From: Eledone cirrhosa
Lineage: Eukaryota > Mollusca > Cephalopoda > Octopoda > Eledonidae
Assembly (NCBI GenBank): GCA_964016885.1
Contig: OZ024743.1
Coordinates: 72,735,125-72,799,124 of the forward strand
Direction: 5' to 3'
DNA length: 64,000 nt
The notes under the pieces were generated by a model. It was not told where the DNA came from. It did no database searches and saw only the letters and a program-made list of their open reading frames with translations. Positions 47,446 to 58,725 of the stretch are shown piece by piece (position 1 is the first letter of the stretch; each line of letters opens with the position of its first letter). Made by a program: the position numbers and the translations under genes.

Positions 47446-47941
47446 AGAACCTGTTTGGTTTTTATAGAGAATATTAAGAGGGAGGTGCTAATATGCTATA
47501 ATTTATGTGTCTAAAAGCGACCATATGTATGTATATATATGTGAAAATGTATATAAATAAGTAAATATATATATATATGTTTGATGTGGATAGATAGATG
47601 TATGTGTATTCATGTATTAAAGTGTTTATATATATATATATATATATACACACAGACAGGAGTATGTATGTATATATGTGTGTGTCTATACGTGTGTATA
47701 TGAAGATAAGTTGAGTATGAAAATGTATATACATGAATGCGTATGTGTGTACATATATATTTGTATATATATATATATATATATAGATATTTATGTGCTG
47801 GTATATATGTATATAAGTATGAGCATGTAAGTATGCGTATGTGAGTGTATGTATTTTGTAGAGGTGTGCATATATGTTTGTGTGTGAATGTGTGGGCGAA
47901 CGGATACGTACACTTGAAAGAAAAATTTCAGTCTGTATGTT
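47446..47941. other. Low-complexity TA/TG-rich DNA
   Basis: Interrupted ATGTATAT and TGTGT tracts; no gene. Confidence 0.6.
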
Positions 47942-48000
47942 AATATATATATATATTTATATATATATTTATAAATATATATATATATATATTTATATAC

Positions 48001-48092
<92 letters not shown>

Positions 48093-48108
48093 AATATATA
48101 TATATATA
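47942..48108. repeat. (AT)n microsatellite
   Basis: About 165 bp, nearly pure AT. Confidence 0.95.
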
Positions 48109-48284
48109 ATAAGTCATGGAATATAACAATTTCACAGTTAAATGTCACTTGCACGTTGAGAGCGTTCGCCAATTGACTGGCGAGCAATATCTAGAATTGT
48201 TAATCTGGTAGGATCTATCGCTGTATTCAATTTCTAATAACTTTGCGTATGCATCGTCGTAAATCGGCCACACAATGTTTAACA

Positions 48285-48370
<86 letters not shown>
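48285..48370. repeat. (AT)n microsatellite
   Basis: Pure AT run. Confidence 0.95.
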
Positions 48371-48376
<6 letters not shown>

Positions 48377-48690
48377 TTAGAAATTATAAGCTTTCACCGT
48401 ATTTTAGACTAAAGAAATTTCTAGCCTGATAATGGGGTTTATAACCCTCGGAGAAATGGAAAAAGATGGGTGTTGCCGTACATGAGTGTCGTTGTAATTG
48501 GCGGTTGAGATGTCTCAGGATCTGATTAATACACGTGCGATGTATGCGGTTAGTGTTGTTTTGGAAAGCTGGTGTACGTAGGCTTACGGGTAAATGGATG
48601 TTCCTGATGGCGTTGGGGATGACATCGTTTTTTAGGCAGCGTTTCAGGAAAATAATTTGACAGCCAGCATTGGCCCATTTCTCGCACACA
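48377..48690 (-). pseudogene. Probable Penelope-like element N-terminal ORF remnant
   Basis: Minus frame: KWANAGCQIIFLKRCLKNDV, IPNAIRNIHLPVSLRTPAFQ and ..QILRHLNRQLQRHSCTATPI. The FLKRCLKNDVIPNAIR segment resembles the N-terminal motif before the RT of Penelope-like proteins (FLxRCxxxxVxPxFxR type). No RT follows; the sequence enters the assembly gap region. The plus strand here has CTGATAA plus a GGGTT/AACCC hairpin, as at 36270. Confidence 0.45.
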
Positions 48691-48800
48691 CACACACACA
48701 CAGTAATATTTACCAAACAGGCAGAGAATGGACGACAGCTAGCGCCACCCCACTCCCTCATTCGGCCGCTGACCTCTGCCCGACCGACCCCATTTCACGC

Positions 48801-49000
48801 NNNNNNNNNNNNNNNNNNNNNNNNNNNNNNNNNNNNNNNNNNNNNNNNNNNNNNNNNNNNNNNNNNNNNNNNNNNNNNNNNNNNNNNNNNNNNNNNNNNN
48901 NNNNNNNNNNNNNNNNNNNNNNNNNNNNNNNNNNNNNNNNNNNNNNNNNNNNNNNNNNNNNNNNNNNNNNNNNNNNNNNNNNNNNNNNNNNNNNNNNNNN
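48801..49000. other. Assembly gap (200 N)
   Basis: A run of exactly 200 N, probably a placeholder of unknown real length. Confidence 1.
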
Positions 49001-50404
49001 CATACATACATACATACATACATATGTATTTATGTATACAAAAATTAAAAATATAAGGTTGAGAATGAAGTTTATGATATATTAACCTTCGCCCACAAGA
49101 CATCCTTCTTTATGTTTGCAATTATTGTATTCTTACTGAATCCCGAAAACTGGATTTTGGCAGTAAATCTAAAAGAAAGAATTTAATTGCAAAACAATTA
49201 GATGGAACACTTTACAAATAACATCACATACTCAGTGTCTCCTCTGCCTAACAGTTGAATAGAAAGTATTTCACTGTTTAAATTTCTAAATCATATCCCA
49301 TTTATCATTTCAATGTAGACCAATAGTTATTTACTCTATGACAGCCATTGGAATTGTACATTTATTGCTGCAGCATAACCTTCTACAGCTAGTTTGGATG
49401 TTTTCCAACTTATTTCAGTTTTTCTTTAAAAAGTTTCAGGTTTTATTTATTTGTGTTGTTAAAATGTTGCGCAGGACAGGAGCCACTTAAAATACATAAT
49501 ATTTTCTATTTTATTTTGTTATATTTTCAGTATTTCTAAATATTGTTTTTACTAGTCTGGTTATTATTGCAGCTGCGCAGCAAAGATATGACTATAATTT
49601 TTTTACTTTCGTCTAAGAGAAGTAATATCGCTTAAAGAACAAAGCGTAATACAGCCACATCCTACATTCAAAACAACAAGAATACCTCGTCGTCTGCGTT
49701 GGCATATATGACAACGAAATGGCTTATAATAAAAATTCATTTTTTTTGTGATAGACAAAAGATTTTGTAGTATACCACTGAGGATTACATACTGAGTTAA
49801 AATAAATAAAATACGAGTGTCCAACAGCCTCTAATTTGTGAATGAAAAATTTATAAAATAATTGCTCAGAAATGTTATCCGAGACAATTTATATTTCGGT
49901 TGAAATATTTTAACATTTGAGCGTCCCATTCTGTTTTACTTCATATATCTTCATAAATGTCTTATATACATCTATATATTCGTAGATTATCAATGGCGCG
50001 AGATAAAATATGCATGATAGTAAATTACACTTCATTATATACAGTATGGAGAATTGGAAATATGACAAAAGACATTATCTTAAGATATCAGGCACTAAAT
50101 ATTCTATATCAGTAACTTAACAAAAATATACTGGTGATTTATTTTTGTTTACCCAAGTCTTCTGCAGTAAAATAGGTCTATTATAAAACATATTCTTGCC
50201 GTAAGATTATAAATAATATTCTAGCTATTACATTATAAAACGTAGTCAAGCTGTGGCGAACGCGTGTTGTTAGTAGCAGCATGAATTATACAATGTTTTC
50301 ATTTTATATTTAAGATGGTGATGTATCATTCTAAGGCGATCTAAATACGGTATAGTCAAAATTTAAAAGTTACCTCTTCAATATTATAGTCATTAGGTCA
50401 TATA
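49001..50404. other. No recognised feature
   Basis: (CATA)n at 49001-49023 borders the gap; the rest is AT-rich unique DNA without coding support. Confidence 0.55.
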
Positions 50405-50602
50405 TAAACCATGTCACAAGAACAAATCGCTGGACAGAATTTACGGGGAAAACCAACAGGAAGAAGACCCAGGGGTAGACCTCAAACATGATGGTTGGAT
50501 AACAACCATGAGCTTGACTGTTCTCGCTTGGGGATCCAGCCGGATCAGTTGGGGGTGGCTGCTTCTGACAGGAACCGCTGGAAAACGTATTTGAGGACTT
50601 TG
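50405..50602 (+). pseudogene. LINE ORF2 C-terminal end, decayed
   Basis: The plus frame reads GRRPRGRPQT-stop-WLDN (a TGA replaces the expected Arg), then DRNRWKTYLRTLPTRR. GRPRGRPxxRWLDN..DRxRWK is the usual end of RTE/Jockey-like LINE proteins. About 60 codons are present and there is no RT core. Confidence 0.65.
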
Positions 50603-50685
50603 CCCACAAGAAGAAGAAGAAAAAGAAGAAGAAGAAGAAGAAGAAGAAGAAGAAGAAGAAGAAGAAGAAGAAGAAGAAGAAGAAG

Positions 50686-50714
<29 letters not shown>
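50603..50714. repeat. (AAG)n microsatellite forming the tail of the LINE fragment
   Basis: Directly follows the LINE C terminus and runs 110 bp, so the microsatellite probably grew from the retrotransposon tail. Confidence 0.9.
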
Positions 50715-50716
<2 letters not shown>

Positions 50717-50989
50717 TACATATAATTACAAGGAGATAATAAAATAATAGTTCTACATGTTGAAAGTGATTAAGCATATTTGTTCAAAATAAAGAATGTC
50801 ATATAAACAACATCAACTTTGAGGTAGTTATATTTAGACAATGTGTGACAAATACAATGAGACGCTTGTGACATCGTCTGGACCATTTATATGTAAAACA
50901 CAAGTCATATGAATAAATAGATGAATGAATGAATGAATGAATGAATGAATCGTTATAAAACCAGACAAATAAATCAGTAACACACATGT

Positions 50990-51270
50990 ACACGCGGTCC
51001 GAACACAGAGGAGCCAACTCTGTGCCGAAGGTGGTGTGTAGGGATGTGGCCCTAGGGCCAAGGACATCAGTGGTCTCCATTGCTACGGGCTTGACTGCAA
51101 ACCTGTCGGAGAGTGACCGATATTTGGGGAGTTTACCTTTCGCAGTCCGATGTGCAACAGAACCTAGGTTAGTCGCAGACTGCACCAGGTTGCCGCTGGA
51201 GAATGTGGCGCTGCATATGGCATCCAAGATGAGTGGTTTACCACGGCGGAACGGGAAGATGGTCATGATG
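50990..51270 (-). pseudogene. Retroelement C-terminal fragment, RLE-like
   Basis: Minus frame from 51266: MTIFPFRRGKPLILDAICSA..GNLVQSATNL, GSVAHRTAKGKLPKYRSLSD and ..AVKPVAMETTDVLGPRA. I recall this as the widespread PDGMTxxPWxxGKxLxWDxTCxDT..K..KYxxL..xFxPxxxETxGPxG region at the end of some retroelement proteins, with a possible PD-(D/E)XK arrangement. It is unlike the RLE of elements A and B. The family name is uncertain. Confidence 0.5.
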
Positions 51271-51649
51271 TGTGTCCTTTTGTCGTCCCTCGCTTCAGCC
51301 TCAACGTCTCGAGCTGGGAGGGGAAGCTTGTAGCTTCACGACAAATAGACAAAATACAATGTCGAAGTTACAGTAGATATTCAGGTGAGATATAACATGA
51401 AATCAACAACCATGGTCCAAGAACAAGGACAAGCATTTGACAGGTTATGGACATGAAGCATGTGTTGCATTTGGAAGTTCAGTGAATTTAAATCTCTTAT
51501 TCATTCTTCCGCTCTTTCCTCTTTCTGTCTTCATCCAACTCGTAAACCTGCGTCATTTACCATAATCTCTGGTTTCGTCTTGCTTTGTCAATGAAATTGG
51601 GTAGAAGGAAATTGATGGGAAACACGTCAGATGGACTCTACATGTAATC

Positions 51650-51805
51650 CAAAAGTCCAGCTATGTTACACATTATGTCGCCTTAATCGCATTGCCAGCT
51701 TCGTTATAGGTACACGGGTCTGTAGAATCCTTATACATATACACGTTACGTTCATGAGAAAGCTGTTCAATCGAGCGAACAATTTGAACACACGTCGAAG
51801 AAATA
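51650..51805 (+). repeat. Second copy of the 43205 repeat
   Basis: GTACACGGGTCTGTAGAATC and TTCATGAGAAAGCTGTTCAA are diverged from 43265-43330. The consensus I recall contains the second block as well. Confidence 0.45.
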
Positions 51806-52002
51806 CACGAAATTTCATTCCAATCCTGTCCCCTAAATTTCTTTTAATCTTTGCCTTTAGCCTTCCCCTCTCTCTTTCTCTTGCTCAAGATCTCTCTCTC
51901 TCTCTCCCTCTCTCTCTCTCTATCTATCTAATTATCTCTCTCTATATATATCTCTATCCATATATATATATATATATAATTTACAAAATTAAATAAGCCA
52001 TC
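51806..52002. other. (TC)n/(TA)n low complexity
   Basis: CTCTCT tracts and TATATA at 51890-51978; no gene. Confidence 0.7.
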
Positions 52003-52515
52003 TACCTCCGAACACATTCTCCGGACTGAAGCCTTGTGCAACTGTCTAAACAAGGAAGCATGCCCACTTGAAAACAGATGCCTGAAAAATGACATCGTAT
52101 ACAAATGTGATGTCATCTCAGGCACCGATGATAGCAACAACAAAAAGACTTACATCGGCATGATTTCCAATAATTTAAAAAACACGGTGGTATGACCATA
52201 CCCACTCTTTCAGAAGAGCGGACAAATCAAATCAGACAACACTCGCCTCCTATATCTGGGACTTCAAAAGGAACTCTACAAGCTTCACGCTTAAATAGAA
52301 AATACTCCAGAAAGCGCACTCATACAAGGGAGGACACAAGTGCAGCGAACTTTGTATCTCAGAGAGCTACGAAATATTATTTGCCAGGGGCCCGCTACTG
52401 AACAAACACTTTGAACACTGCCCGAATTGCATGCACAAAAACTTTGCAAATTTCAAATACCAGATGGCTAAAAAAGATTTCACTTTTTTTTTAAAACTTC
52501 TATCGACCCGAAACA
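52003..52515 (+). pseudogene. Penelope-like element GIY-YIG endonuclease remnant, P1
   Basis: Frame 1: EACPLENRCLKNDIVYKCDV then KKTYIGMISNNLK, i.e. the CPL..CL..NIVYK..V and YIG blocks of the PLE GIY-YIG domain. After a frameshift near 52190 it continues WYDHTHSFRRADKSNQTTLA, SYIWDFKRNSTSFTLK-stop and ..LCISESYEILFA. The conserved Cys cluster, YIG and W-x-x-H are visible. The nuclease would open the target for insertion. A frameshift and stops make it dead; the RT is missing. Confidence 0.75.
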
Positions 52516-52736
52516 CGGCACTTTGGTCATGTAAGTACTTCTTATCTATCTGCTCTTTCCGCATCTAGAGAGTACTTCATATTTATACTGTATAGGTGTG
52601 TGTGTGTATATGTGTATATTTATGAGTCTATGAACGTACGTATTTGTATGAGTGGCCGCACGTATGAATGTGTATGTTTGTGTGTACGTGCGTTTATATG
52701 TATATGCGTATGTTTGTATGTATGTGTATGTGTATG

Positions 52737-52831
<95 letters not shown>

Positions 52832-52906
52832 ATAAGTATATATATATATGTATATATATGTGTGTGTATGTGTGAGTGTATGTATGTGTTTATATGTTTA
52901 TATATT

Positions 52907-52971
<65 letters not shown>

Positions 52972-53000
52972 TTGTGTGTAGGTGTGTGTGTGTGTATGTA

Positions 53001-53066
<66 letters not shown>

Positions 53067-53129
53067 TATATTTTGATATGTGTGTGTATGTGTGTATATG
53101 TACTCTATGTATGTGTGTATGTATGTGTT

Positions 53130-53166
<37 letters not shown>

Positions 53167-53197
53167 GTATATGTTTGTATATATATATATATATATA
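52516..53197. repeat. Compound (TG)n/(TA)n microsatellites
   Basis: Mostly alternating GTGTAT and ATATAT between 52590 and 53197. The Tyr/Ile-rich frames are artefacts. Confidence 0.9.
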
Positions 53198-53778
53198 TAT
53201 TTCGGTACCCGGACAGACGTTCATCCACGAAACTCGCGAGTCACGTATGGTCCCTCAAGGACTCAAATATAGACTACTCCATTCAATGGAAAGCCGTCAC
53301 TAAGTCCAAGCCATACGCAAGGAGAAGTCCGCCGTGTGGACTATGTATTGATGAACGAATAAATATTCTAAAGAGATTATGCAATAGTGATTGCCTAAAC
53401 ACGTGAAATGAATTCTTCACAAGTTGTCCACACATCTCAAAACACCTCTTGAATAACTACAAAGCTCCGGATTGAATTACAACAACATCATAATTTTCTT
53501 ATCAACTAGAAACTTTTAGGGCTTTCGCAGTTGTCTCCCCTACACCTCCTGCGCGCCTTTTAGTATTTACTGTGGGAAGTGACCGGTTTCTGCGCATGCG
53601 CGTTAGTACGGTTGTCCATCCTTTTCCCTATAACCATGTTTATTACGAGCTAAGGATCCGCTAAGGTGAAACAATTGTTCTCGGTATGGTGAACTAAATG
53701 TTGTGTAACCACTTCTACCTAACTCGTCGCATGGACTGAGTGCTCTACCAATACGGATATTACCTTCCAGTTTTCTAC

Positions 53779-53790
<12 letters not shown>
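53198..53790 (+). pseudogene. Penelope-like element 3' part, P2
   Basis: [40 protein letters not shown] and, after a TGA, NEFFTSCPHISKHLLNNYK: the end of the GIY-YIG domain and C terminus of a PLE, cut off on the left by the microsatellite. The following 53490-53785 (GCGCATGCGCGTTAGTACGG, GTAACCACTTCTACCTAACT) is its terminal non-coding part, matched at 46407-46600. Confidence 0.75.
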
Positions 53791-53820
<30 letters not shown>

Positions 53821-53821
<1 letters not shown>

Positions 53822-54235
53822 AAAAAGGGATATTCAATATGTTGGTAATTCAGCAAATATAAATGTTTATAACTGATTCAGACCATTGGACAAAGAACGC
53901 TGGTATAACCAAACATTTAAGAGAGAGATCCGATAAAAAATCTTCCACTTCACTTTCAGATTTAATTTGGAACTTAAAAGACAACAATATAGTCTATTCA
54001 ATATCTTGGGGAACGATTTCGAAAGCACCTGCATACCGAAATATTGCTTTCTCAAGATACTGTAACTTATGTATCGAGGAAATTGTTTTTTATAATTAAC
54101 TCTCTAAAGTCTATTAATCTTAAAACAGAATTATTTTCTTTTTGCAGACATGGCCAAAATTCCACTTTCAGAAGTATTTTTAATTTTTAATTTATGATAT
54201 TCATTGCACTTAACTGTATCTTATACAACATCAAA
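53821..54235 (+). pseudogene. Penelope-like element 3' part, P3
   Basis: RSDKKSSTSLSDLIWNLKDN, NIVYSISWGTISKAPAYRN and CNLCIEEIVFYN-stop: another PLE family, about 70% alike at DNA level to 55800-56170 (P4). Only the second half of the GIY-YIG domain is present. Confidence 0.7.
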
Positions 54236-54269
54236 ATGATCCTATTTTCTTTAAAACATTTCATTTCTC

Positions 54270-54640
54270 ACTCTTAATATGCATAAGGAAAGTATATACA
54301 TTCAAACGTTCAATCGACCGACAGTAAGGTATACGGTGCTGATGATAGTTAATAAGCTAGAAACTACTTCATCGTTCCTTTGTCATTGTTGAACAAAAGG
54401 GCAACGATAGTTGCCGAACACTATACGACTTAATTCGGGCTGTTTGTTTAAAACAAATCTAGCATTATAATAAATGTTCGATAAACCCATACGTACATAT
54501 ATATATGTGCATGTATGTATGTATATACATACTACTGTACGTCTGTATACATATATGTATGTACGTATACATACTTATATTTAAGTATCAGCCGTACTAA
54601 GACTGAGAAATGAAATTTCATTTTTTCCATGTACATATGT
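54270..54640 (+). mobile_element. F2 monomer, old copy
   Basis: GCATAAGGAAAGTATATACA, GGTGCTGATGATAGTTAATA, CGGGCTGTTTGTTTAAAACA and the end AGAAATGAAATTTCATTTTT. Confidence 0.8.
54332..54376 (+). ncRNA. Hammerhead motif in F2, partly decayed
   Basis: CTGATGA exact; stem II AGTT-AATA-AGCT with a U-A closing pair; GAAA; stem I ACGGTG/CATCGT paired. Stem III/triplet changed to ACTACTTC, so cleavage is doubtful. Confidence 0.55.
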
Positions 54641-54659
54641 ATGTATATATAGGTGTATG

Positions 54660-54692
<33 letters not shown>

Positions 54693-54900
54693 GTGTATAT
54701 AGTAATAATAATAAATGTGAAGACTAAACTTCAAAGAGGGCTCGAGCAATACTTTGCTTAAACTTTAATCTGTTATTTTAATAAATAGATAAACATATAT
54801 ATATATATATATATACATGTATCTGCATGTATTTGTGTGTGTGTGTGTGTTGTGTGTGTGTGTGTCTCTGTGTGTGTGTGGGGGGGGGGGGGTTGTGCGT
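54641..54900. repeat. AT/GT microsatellites and a 21785-type end (54700-54795)
   Basis: CTTAAACTTTAATCTGTTAT recurs at 54759. G run at 54881-54892. Confidence 0.7.
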
Positions 54901-55287
54901 GTGTGTATGTGTACATAAAACAATTAAAACCAAACAAATGTCAGAGATTGGTAGTTAATTAGTTCATATATTTACCACCGTGTCCGAGGGTCGATTGGTC
55001 GTGGTGATCGATGTATCGATTAGCATGGAACTGGTTACTTTACTACTTGTTTCTAGTCTTCAAACATTCCTATTTGATCGACAAATGTATATATATGTGT
55101 GTGTATGTGTATGTGCAGATACGTGTGTTTGAGTATTTATGTGGGTATGTGTGTTTGTGTCTGTGTAGATTGAATCCCGAGTGATCCACAAGAAGAAATA
55201 TAGTTTATGTACTTACATACGAGATATACTGATTTCTTAACTTATATCTCTAGTATCTGTGAAAATTATTAAATCAGCATATCAATG
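54901..55287. other. No recognised feature
   Basis: Unique sequence with scattered TGTGT. Confidence 0.45.
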
Positions 55288-55381
55288 TACGCACACACAA
55301 ACAAACACACACATACACACACACACACGCACACACACGCGCACACACGTACACACACACACACACATACACACACACACA

Positions 55382-55419
<38 letters not shown>

Positions 55420-55446
55420 TAAACATATATATATATAAATATATAA

Positions 55447-55480
<34 letters not shown>
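55288..55480. repeat. (AC)n then (AT)n microsatellite
   Basis: About 130 bp AC with CG and AT interruptions, followed by AT. Confidence 0.95.
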
Positions 55481-55484
<4 letters not shown>

Positions 55485-55496
55485 ATTGGTGTGGGA

Positions 55497-55690
55497 TGCT
55501 TAAAGCGTCCGTATGCGGCAGGCAGTTTGAGCACTCGATGCTCTTATAGAACAGGGTATAATATCATATATGAAACGGAGAATCAATGGTGCGAGGAATT
55601 AAAATGTGTTAGACATATTACAATCGTTTCTTAAATTTCAATTCGTCGTACCACTGATTCTCTGTTTCTTATGTGATACATATATATATA
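55497..55690. repeat. Small fold-back repeat
   Basis: GAAACGGAGAATCAATGGTG at 55573 is the inverse of CCACTGATTCTCTGTTTC at 55652-55670, with about 60 bp between. Confidence 0.6.
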
Positions 55691-55699
55691 TAATTATAT

Positions 55700-56170
55700 C
55701 AAACTAACCTTTACAGAATAATTGCTTAGACAAGAACTTAATTTATAAATGTACAGTTAAAACTATAGACAAAGAATGTAATAATATTGGTACCACTTCT
55801 ACAAAATTCAAAGAACGCTGGTATAACCATAAACACACATTTGAGAAATCCCATAAAAATCTTCCACTTCACTTTAACATTTAATTTGGAACTTAAAAGA
55901 CAACAATATAGACTATTCAATATCTTGGGGAACGATTTCGAAAGCACCTGCATACCGAAATATGGCTTTCTCAAGATTCTGTAAGTTGTGAATCGAGGAA
56001 ATGTTTTATATAATTAACCGTCGAAACTCTATTAATCTTAAAACAGTTATTTTCTTCTTGCATACATCGCCAAAATTCCACTTTCTGAAGTATTTTTAAT
56101 TTCTGATAGTTATTACACAAGGCTATATCTTATACACGTTCAAAATGATCCTATTTTCTTTAAAAATTAA
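55700..56170 (+). pseudogene. Penelope-like element 3' part, P4
   Basis: QNNCLDKNLIYKCTVKTIDK, ECNNIGTTSTKFKERWYNHK and HTFEKSHKN give the first half of the GIY-YIG domain (IYK..V, NIG for YIG, WxxH). After a frameshift the sequence is DNA-homologous to P3. Together P3 and P4 define one PLE family with a shared 3' UTR (CATTCCACTTTCTGAAGTAT type). Confidence 0.7.
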
Positions 56171-56811
56171 AATTTAATCTTAAATGTAAATTCTTTTAAA
56201 TGATCTTTCTTCTTTTTTTTTTTATTATTCCTACTATTTTTGCCTTTGACATTAATTTATTAATATATATATATTTTTCAATATTTTTTACTTCTGTCAT
56301 ATATTTTTTAGATGTGGATTGATAATCTTTATTTGACATTATGAAAATGTATCCTCTTGCCGATAGTTTTTAGAAATGCACATTACATTTTTCCTCTCCC
56401 TTTGATCTTCACACTTTCACACATCTTGCGACTAAAATAATTAATCTCACACGAAATAATACATAATTTTATCTATATATTTCCTGCGTAAATCATTCAT
56501 CAAATTTAACGGTTAACAAACAAGATTGGAGTTATCTTTTCCATTTCAATCGTGCAAACAAACATATTATAATATAATATGTACGTTAAACTATATAACT
56601 TCGCTAAATTAACAATATTCTGAAGACATTTTTAAAGTTGCAACAAAATATTCGAATCTACAAATTGTTCTCCTCTTACATCTTTAAGCACCTGTTTTTT
56701 TCATGTAAAATGCAAAATCAACACACTTCGTAACTCATATTAGAAATCTAAACAACTAGTAATTGTAAATTAGTTCTATTTCTATAATACTTATACATGC
56801 ACAATTATTAA
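56171..56811. other. No recognised feature
   Basis: AT-rich unique sequence. Confidence 0.5.
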
Positions 56812-56905
56812 TCTTTGCCTTTCATCCTTACGGGGTCGATAAAATAAAGTACCAGTAATACAATGGAATAATTGCTGGCCTTGTGCCAAATGTAGAAACA
56901 ATTAT
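56812..56905 (+). mobile_element. S1 SINE, 3' half
   Basis: TTTGCCTTTCATCCTTACGG to GCCAAATGTAGAAACAATTA. Confidence 0.8.
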
Positions 56906-57140
56906 TAATCTATATAGATATTTATATACTTATAACCTATTGTAATGTAATAAGATAAAATATACTTATAACCATAATTATTCATATTGTTGTGTGCATA
57001 CATCGATGACTGGTGCATCTGGACATATCTTCAGTGATGTGCCTGGTATGATCGGTGTTTCGGGTCTTTCAACATCATACATCCTTCTCCGGGTGACCCA
57101 GCCGGGGCTGATCAGACCCCAGCTGTGTCCAGATGGCCAG
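56906..57140. other. Flank of the minus-strand nuclease remnant
   Basis: 57070-57140 may be the 3' part of the remnant (minus: QLGSDQPRLGHPEK); otherwise unassigned. Confidence 0.4.
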
Positions 57141-57653
57141 CTAGCTACCATTATTACATTGCTCTCCTATTTTGATCCACAGCCATAATGCGGCCCTCTC
57201 TGCCGCATCGGTAGTACTGCAGATGGCCTTCTTCCTTCTCACTCCCTCGATGCCCAAACTACTGAAGGCTCTGGTCAGGGAACGGGCTGCGAAACCCCTG
57301 CATCCAACTTCCTTTGGGAGATACATCGCCCTCCAACCAACCCGCTGACAGTCACTGACCAGAACCGCGTACTTGGAGAGCTTTCTCTCAAAGGCTTCTT
57401 CCAGGCGATCTTCCCATTGGACAGTCAACTCCAGCAGCACTACTTGCTTGGTGGTCTGAGAGATGAGGACAATGTCTGGTCGCAGGATGGTGACCGCAAT
57501 GTGGCCAGGGAACTTCAGCTGACGTTCAAGATCCACCAATAGCTGCCAGTCTCTTGCAGATGTTAGGATGCCCGCCGATGTTTTCCTGGCAGGGGTTGGC
57601 GGCTCCCCAGCTCTGACAAAGGCGATAGTTTTCTTGGAGGGTCGGAACCAAGA
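57141..57653 (-). pseudogene. Retroelement C-terminal RLE-like domain (RPD..ELTVPWE type)
   Basis: The minus frame is open from about 57653 to 57141: AFVRAGEPPTPARKTSAGIL, ARDWQLLVDLERQLKFPGHI, LRPDIVLISQTTKQVVLLEL TVQWED, then GWRAMYLPKEVGCRGFAARS. RPD-x14-E-x-T fits a PD-(D/E)XK-like active site, and I recall this protein end from many aquatic-animal retroelement proteins. No stop interrupts these ~170 codons, but the RT part is missing and T2 begins exactly at its upstream edge. Confidence 0.6.
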
Positions 57654-57983
57654 GTTAGCTCTACAATTAAGGAGTCGTATTTATATATCTATATCCAAAA
57701 TTAAGATAAATCAAAGTGAATTTATTCTAAATCAAGTGTGCTTACACACTTGTAAAAATTATCCCCTGTGATTGTTTCATATTTATTTATATGTTAATCA
57801 ATTTCTAGTTGATATAAAATGCTTGGACCTATTCATCAGAATCTTGGAGCTTATTTTACGGGTGATGTGGCGCATGCCTTTCTGGCATGACACCCATAAT
57901 TTTGATTTAGATTAAATTCACTTTGATTTATCTTAATTTCGGATATAGATATATAAATACGTCTCCTTAATTGTAGAGCTAAC
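57654..57983. mobile_element. Element T2: 330-bp repeat with ~80-bp terminal inverted repeats
   Basis: GTTAGCTCTACAATTAAGGA at 57654 is the inverse of 57964-57983, and the pairing extends through ATCTATATCCAAAATTAAGA. The interior (GCTTACACACTTGTAAAAAT, GCATGCCTTTCTGGCATGAC) is repeated at 58303-58515. Confidence 0.8.
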
Positions 57984-58302
57984 ATTGGTGAAAGGACTTG
58001 ACTGCTGTTTCTGGTTGTCGATAACCCTATTCATGCCTCTGAGACGAAGCTGGTATTATGTGTGTATTTTTAGTAGATACAGCACATGTTACTGGGCAGT
58101 TGCTGATTTGAACTTAATGCGTAAACACAGATGGCTGCACTTCTTCCTTGTTGAAAATACAAGTATCGGCCTCCGTAGTTTACCATTCGATTAATTGGTG
58201 AAATATATTTCTTCAATGGAATATATACAGGGAAGATTAATCATATTATAAGGTATCTATTTTTGAAGTTCTAGTTAACTTTATTTAGTTACCTACCTAG
58301 CT
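57984..58302. other. No recognised feature
   Basis: Unique sequence between T2 and its partial copy. Confidence 0.45.
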
Positions 58303-58509
58303 ATGTGTGCTTACGCACTTGTAAAAATTATCCCCTGTGATTGTTTCATATGTTTATTTATATGTTAATCAATTTCTAGTTGTTATAAAATGCTTGGACC
58401 CATTGATTAGAATCTTGGAGCTTATTTTGCGGGTGATATTGCGCATGCCTTTCTGGCATGACACCAATAATTTTGATTTAGATTAAATTCATTTGATTTA
58501 TCTTAATTT

Positions 58510-58515
<6 letters not shown>
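58303..58515 (+). repeat. Partial second copy of T2
   Basis: GCTTACGCACTTGTAAAAAT to TGATTTATCTTAATTTTGTA, lacking the left inverted repeat and ending in (AT)n. About 95% like T2. Confidence 0.8.
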
Positions 58516-58552
<37 letters not shown>

Positions 58553-58555
58553 CAA

Positions 58556-58725
58556 GTAAGTATGTTTTGAAACATATATATATATAACAAAAGAATTGTT
58601 GTAAGGAACCAGATGGACCATAACGCACCAGAGTACTCAATACTTATGGTAGTAGTGTGGGAATAGGAAAAGTATGACCCCGACGGCAGAGCTCAAGCCC
58701 TTTCGACGGCTATTTCTGGACTAAA
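58556..58725 (-). repeat. F1 repeat, copy 6
   Basis: GGAACCAGATGGACCATAAC, CACCAGAGTACTCAATACTT, CCCCGACGGCAGAGCTCAAG and TTTCGACGGCTATTTCTGGA. Confidence 0.8.

Noticed and set aside
48420..48470. CTGATAA with GGGTT/AACCC hairpin as a hammerhead (also 36270)
   Set aside because: Core altered, GAAA displaced by a few bases, and no stem III or stem I found. It could be a relic, but not strong enough to call.
50495..50725. Arg-rich 76-codon frame
   Set aside because: Translation of the (AAG)n tail of a LINE fragment.
57700..57850. CTGATGA on the minus strand of T2 as a hammerhead
   Set aside because: A long stem II and GAAAC can be drawn, but no consistent stem III, triplet and stem I; the second copy (58409) has CTAATCA.
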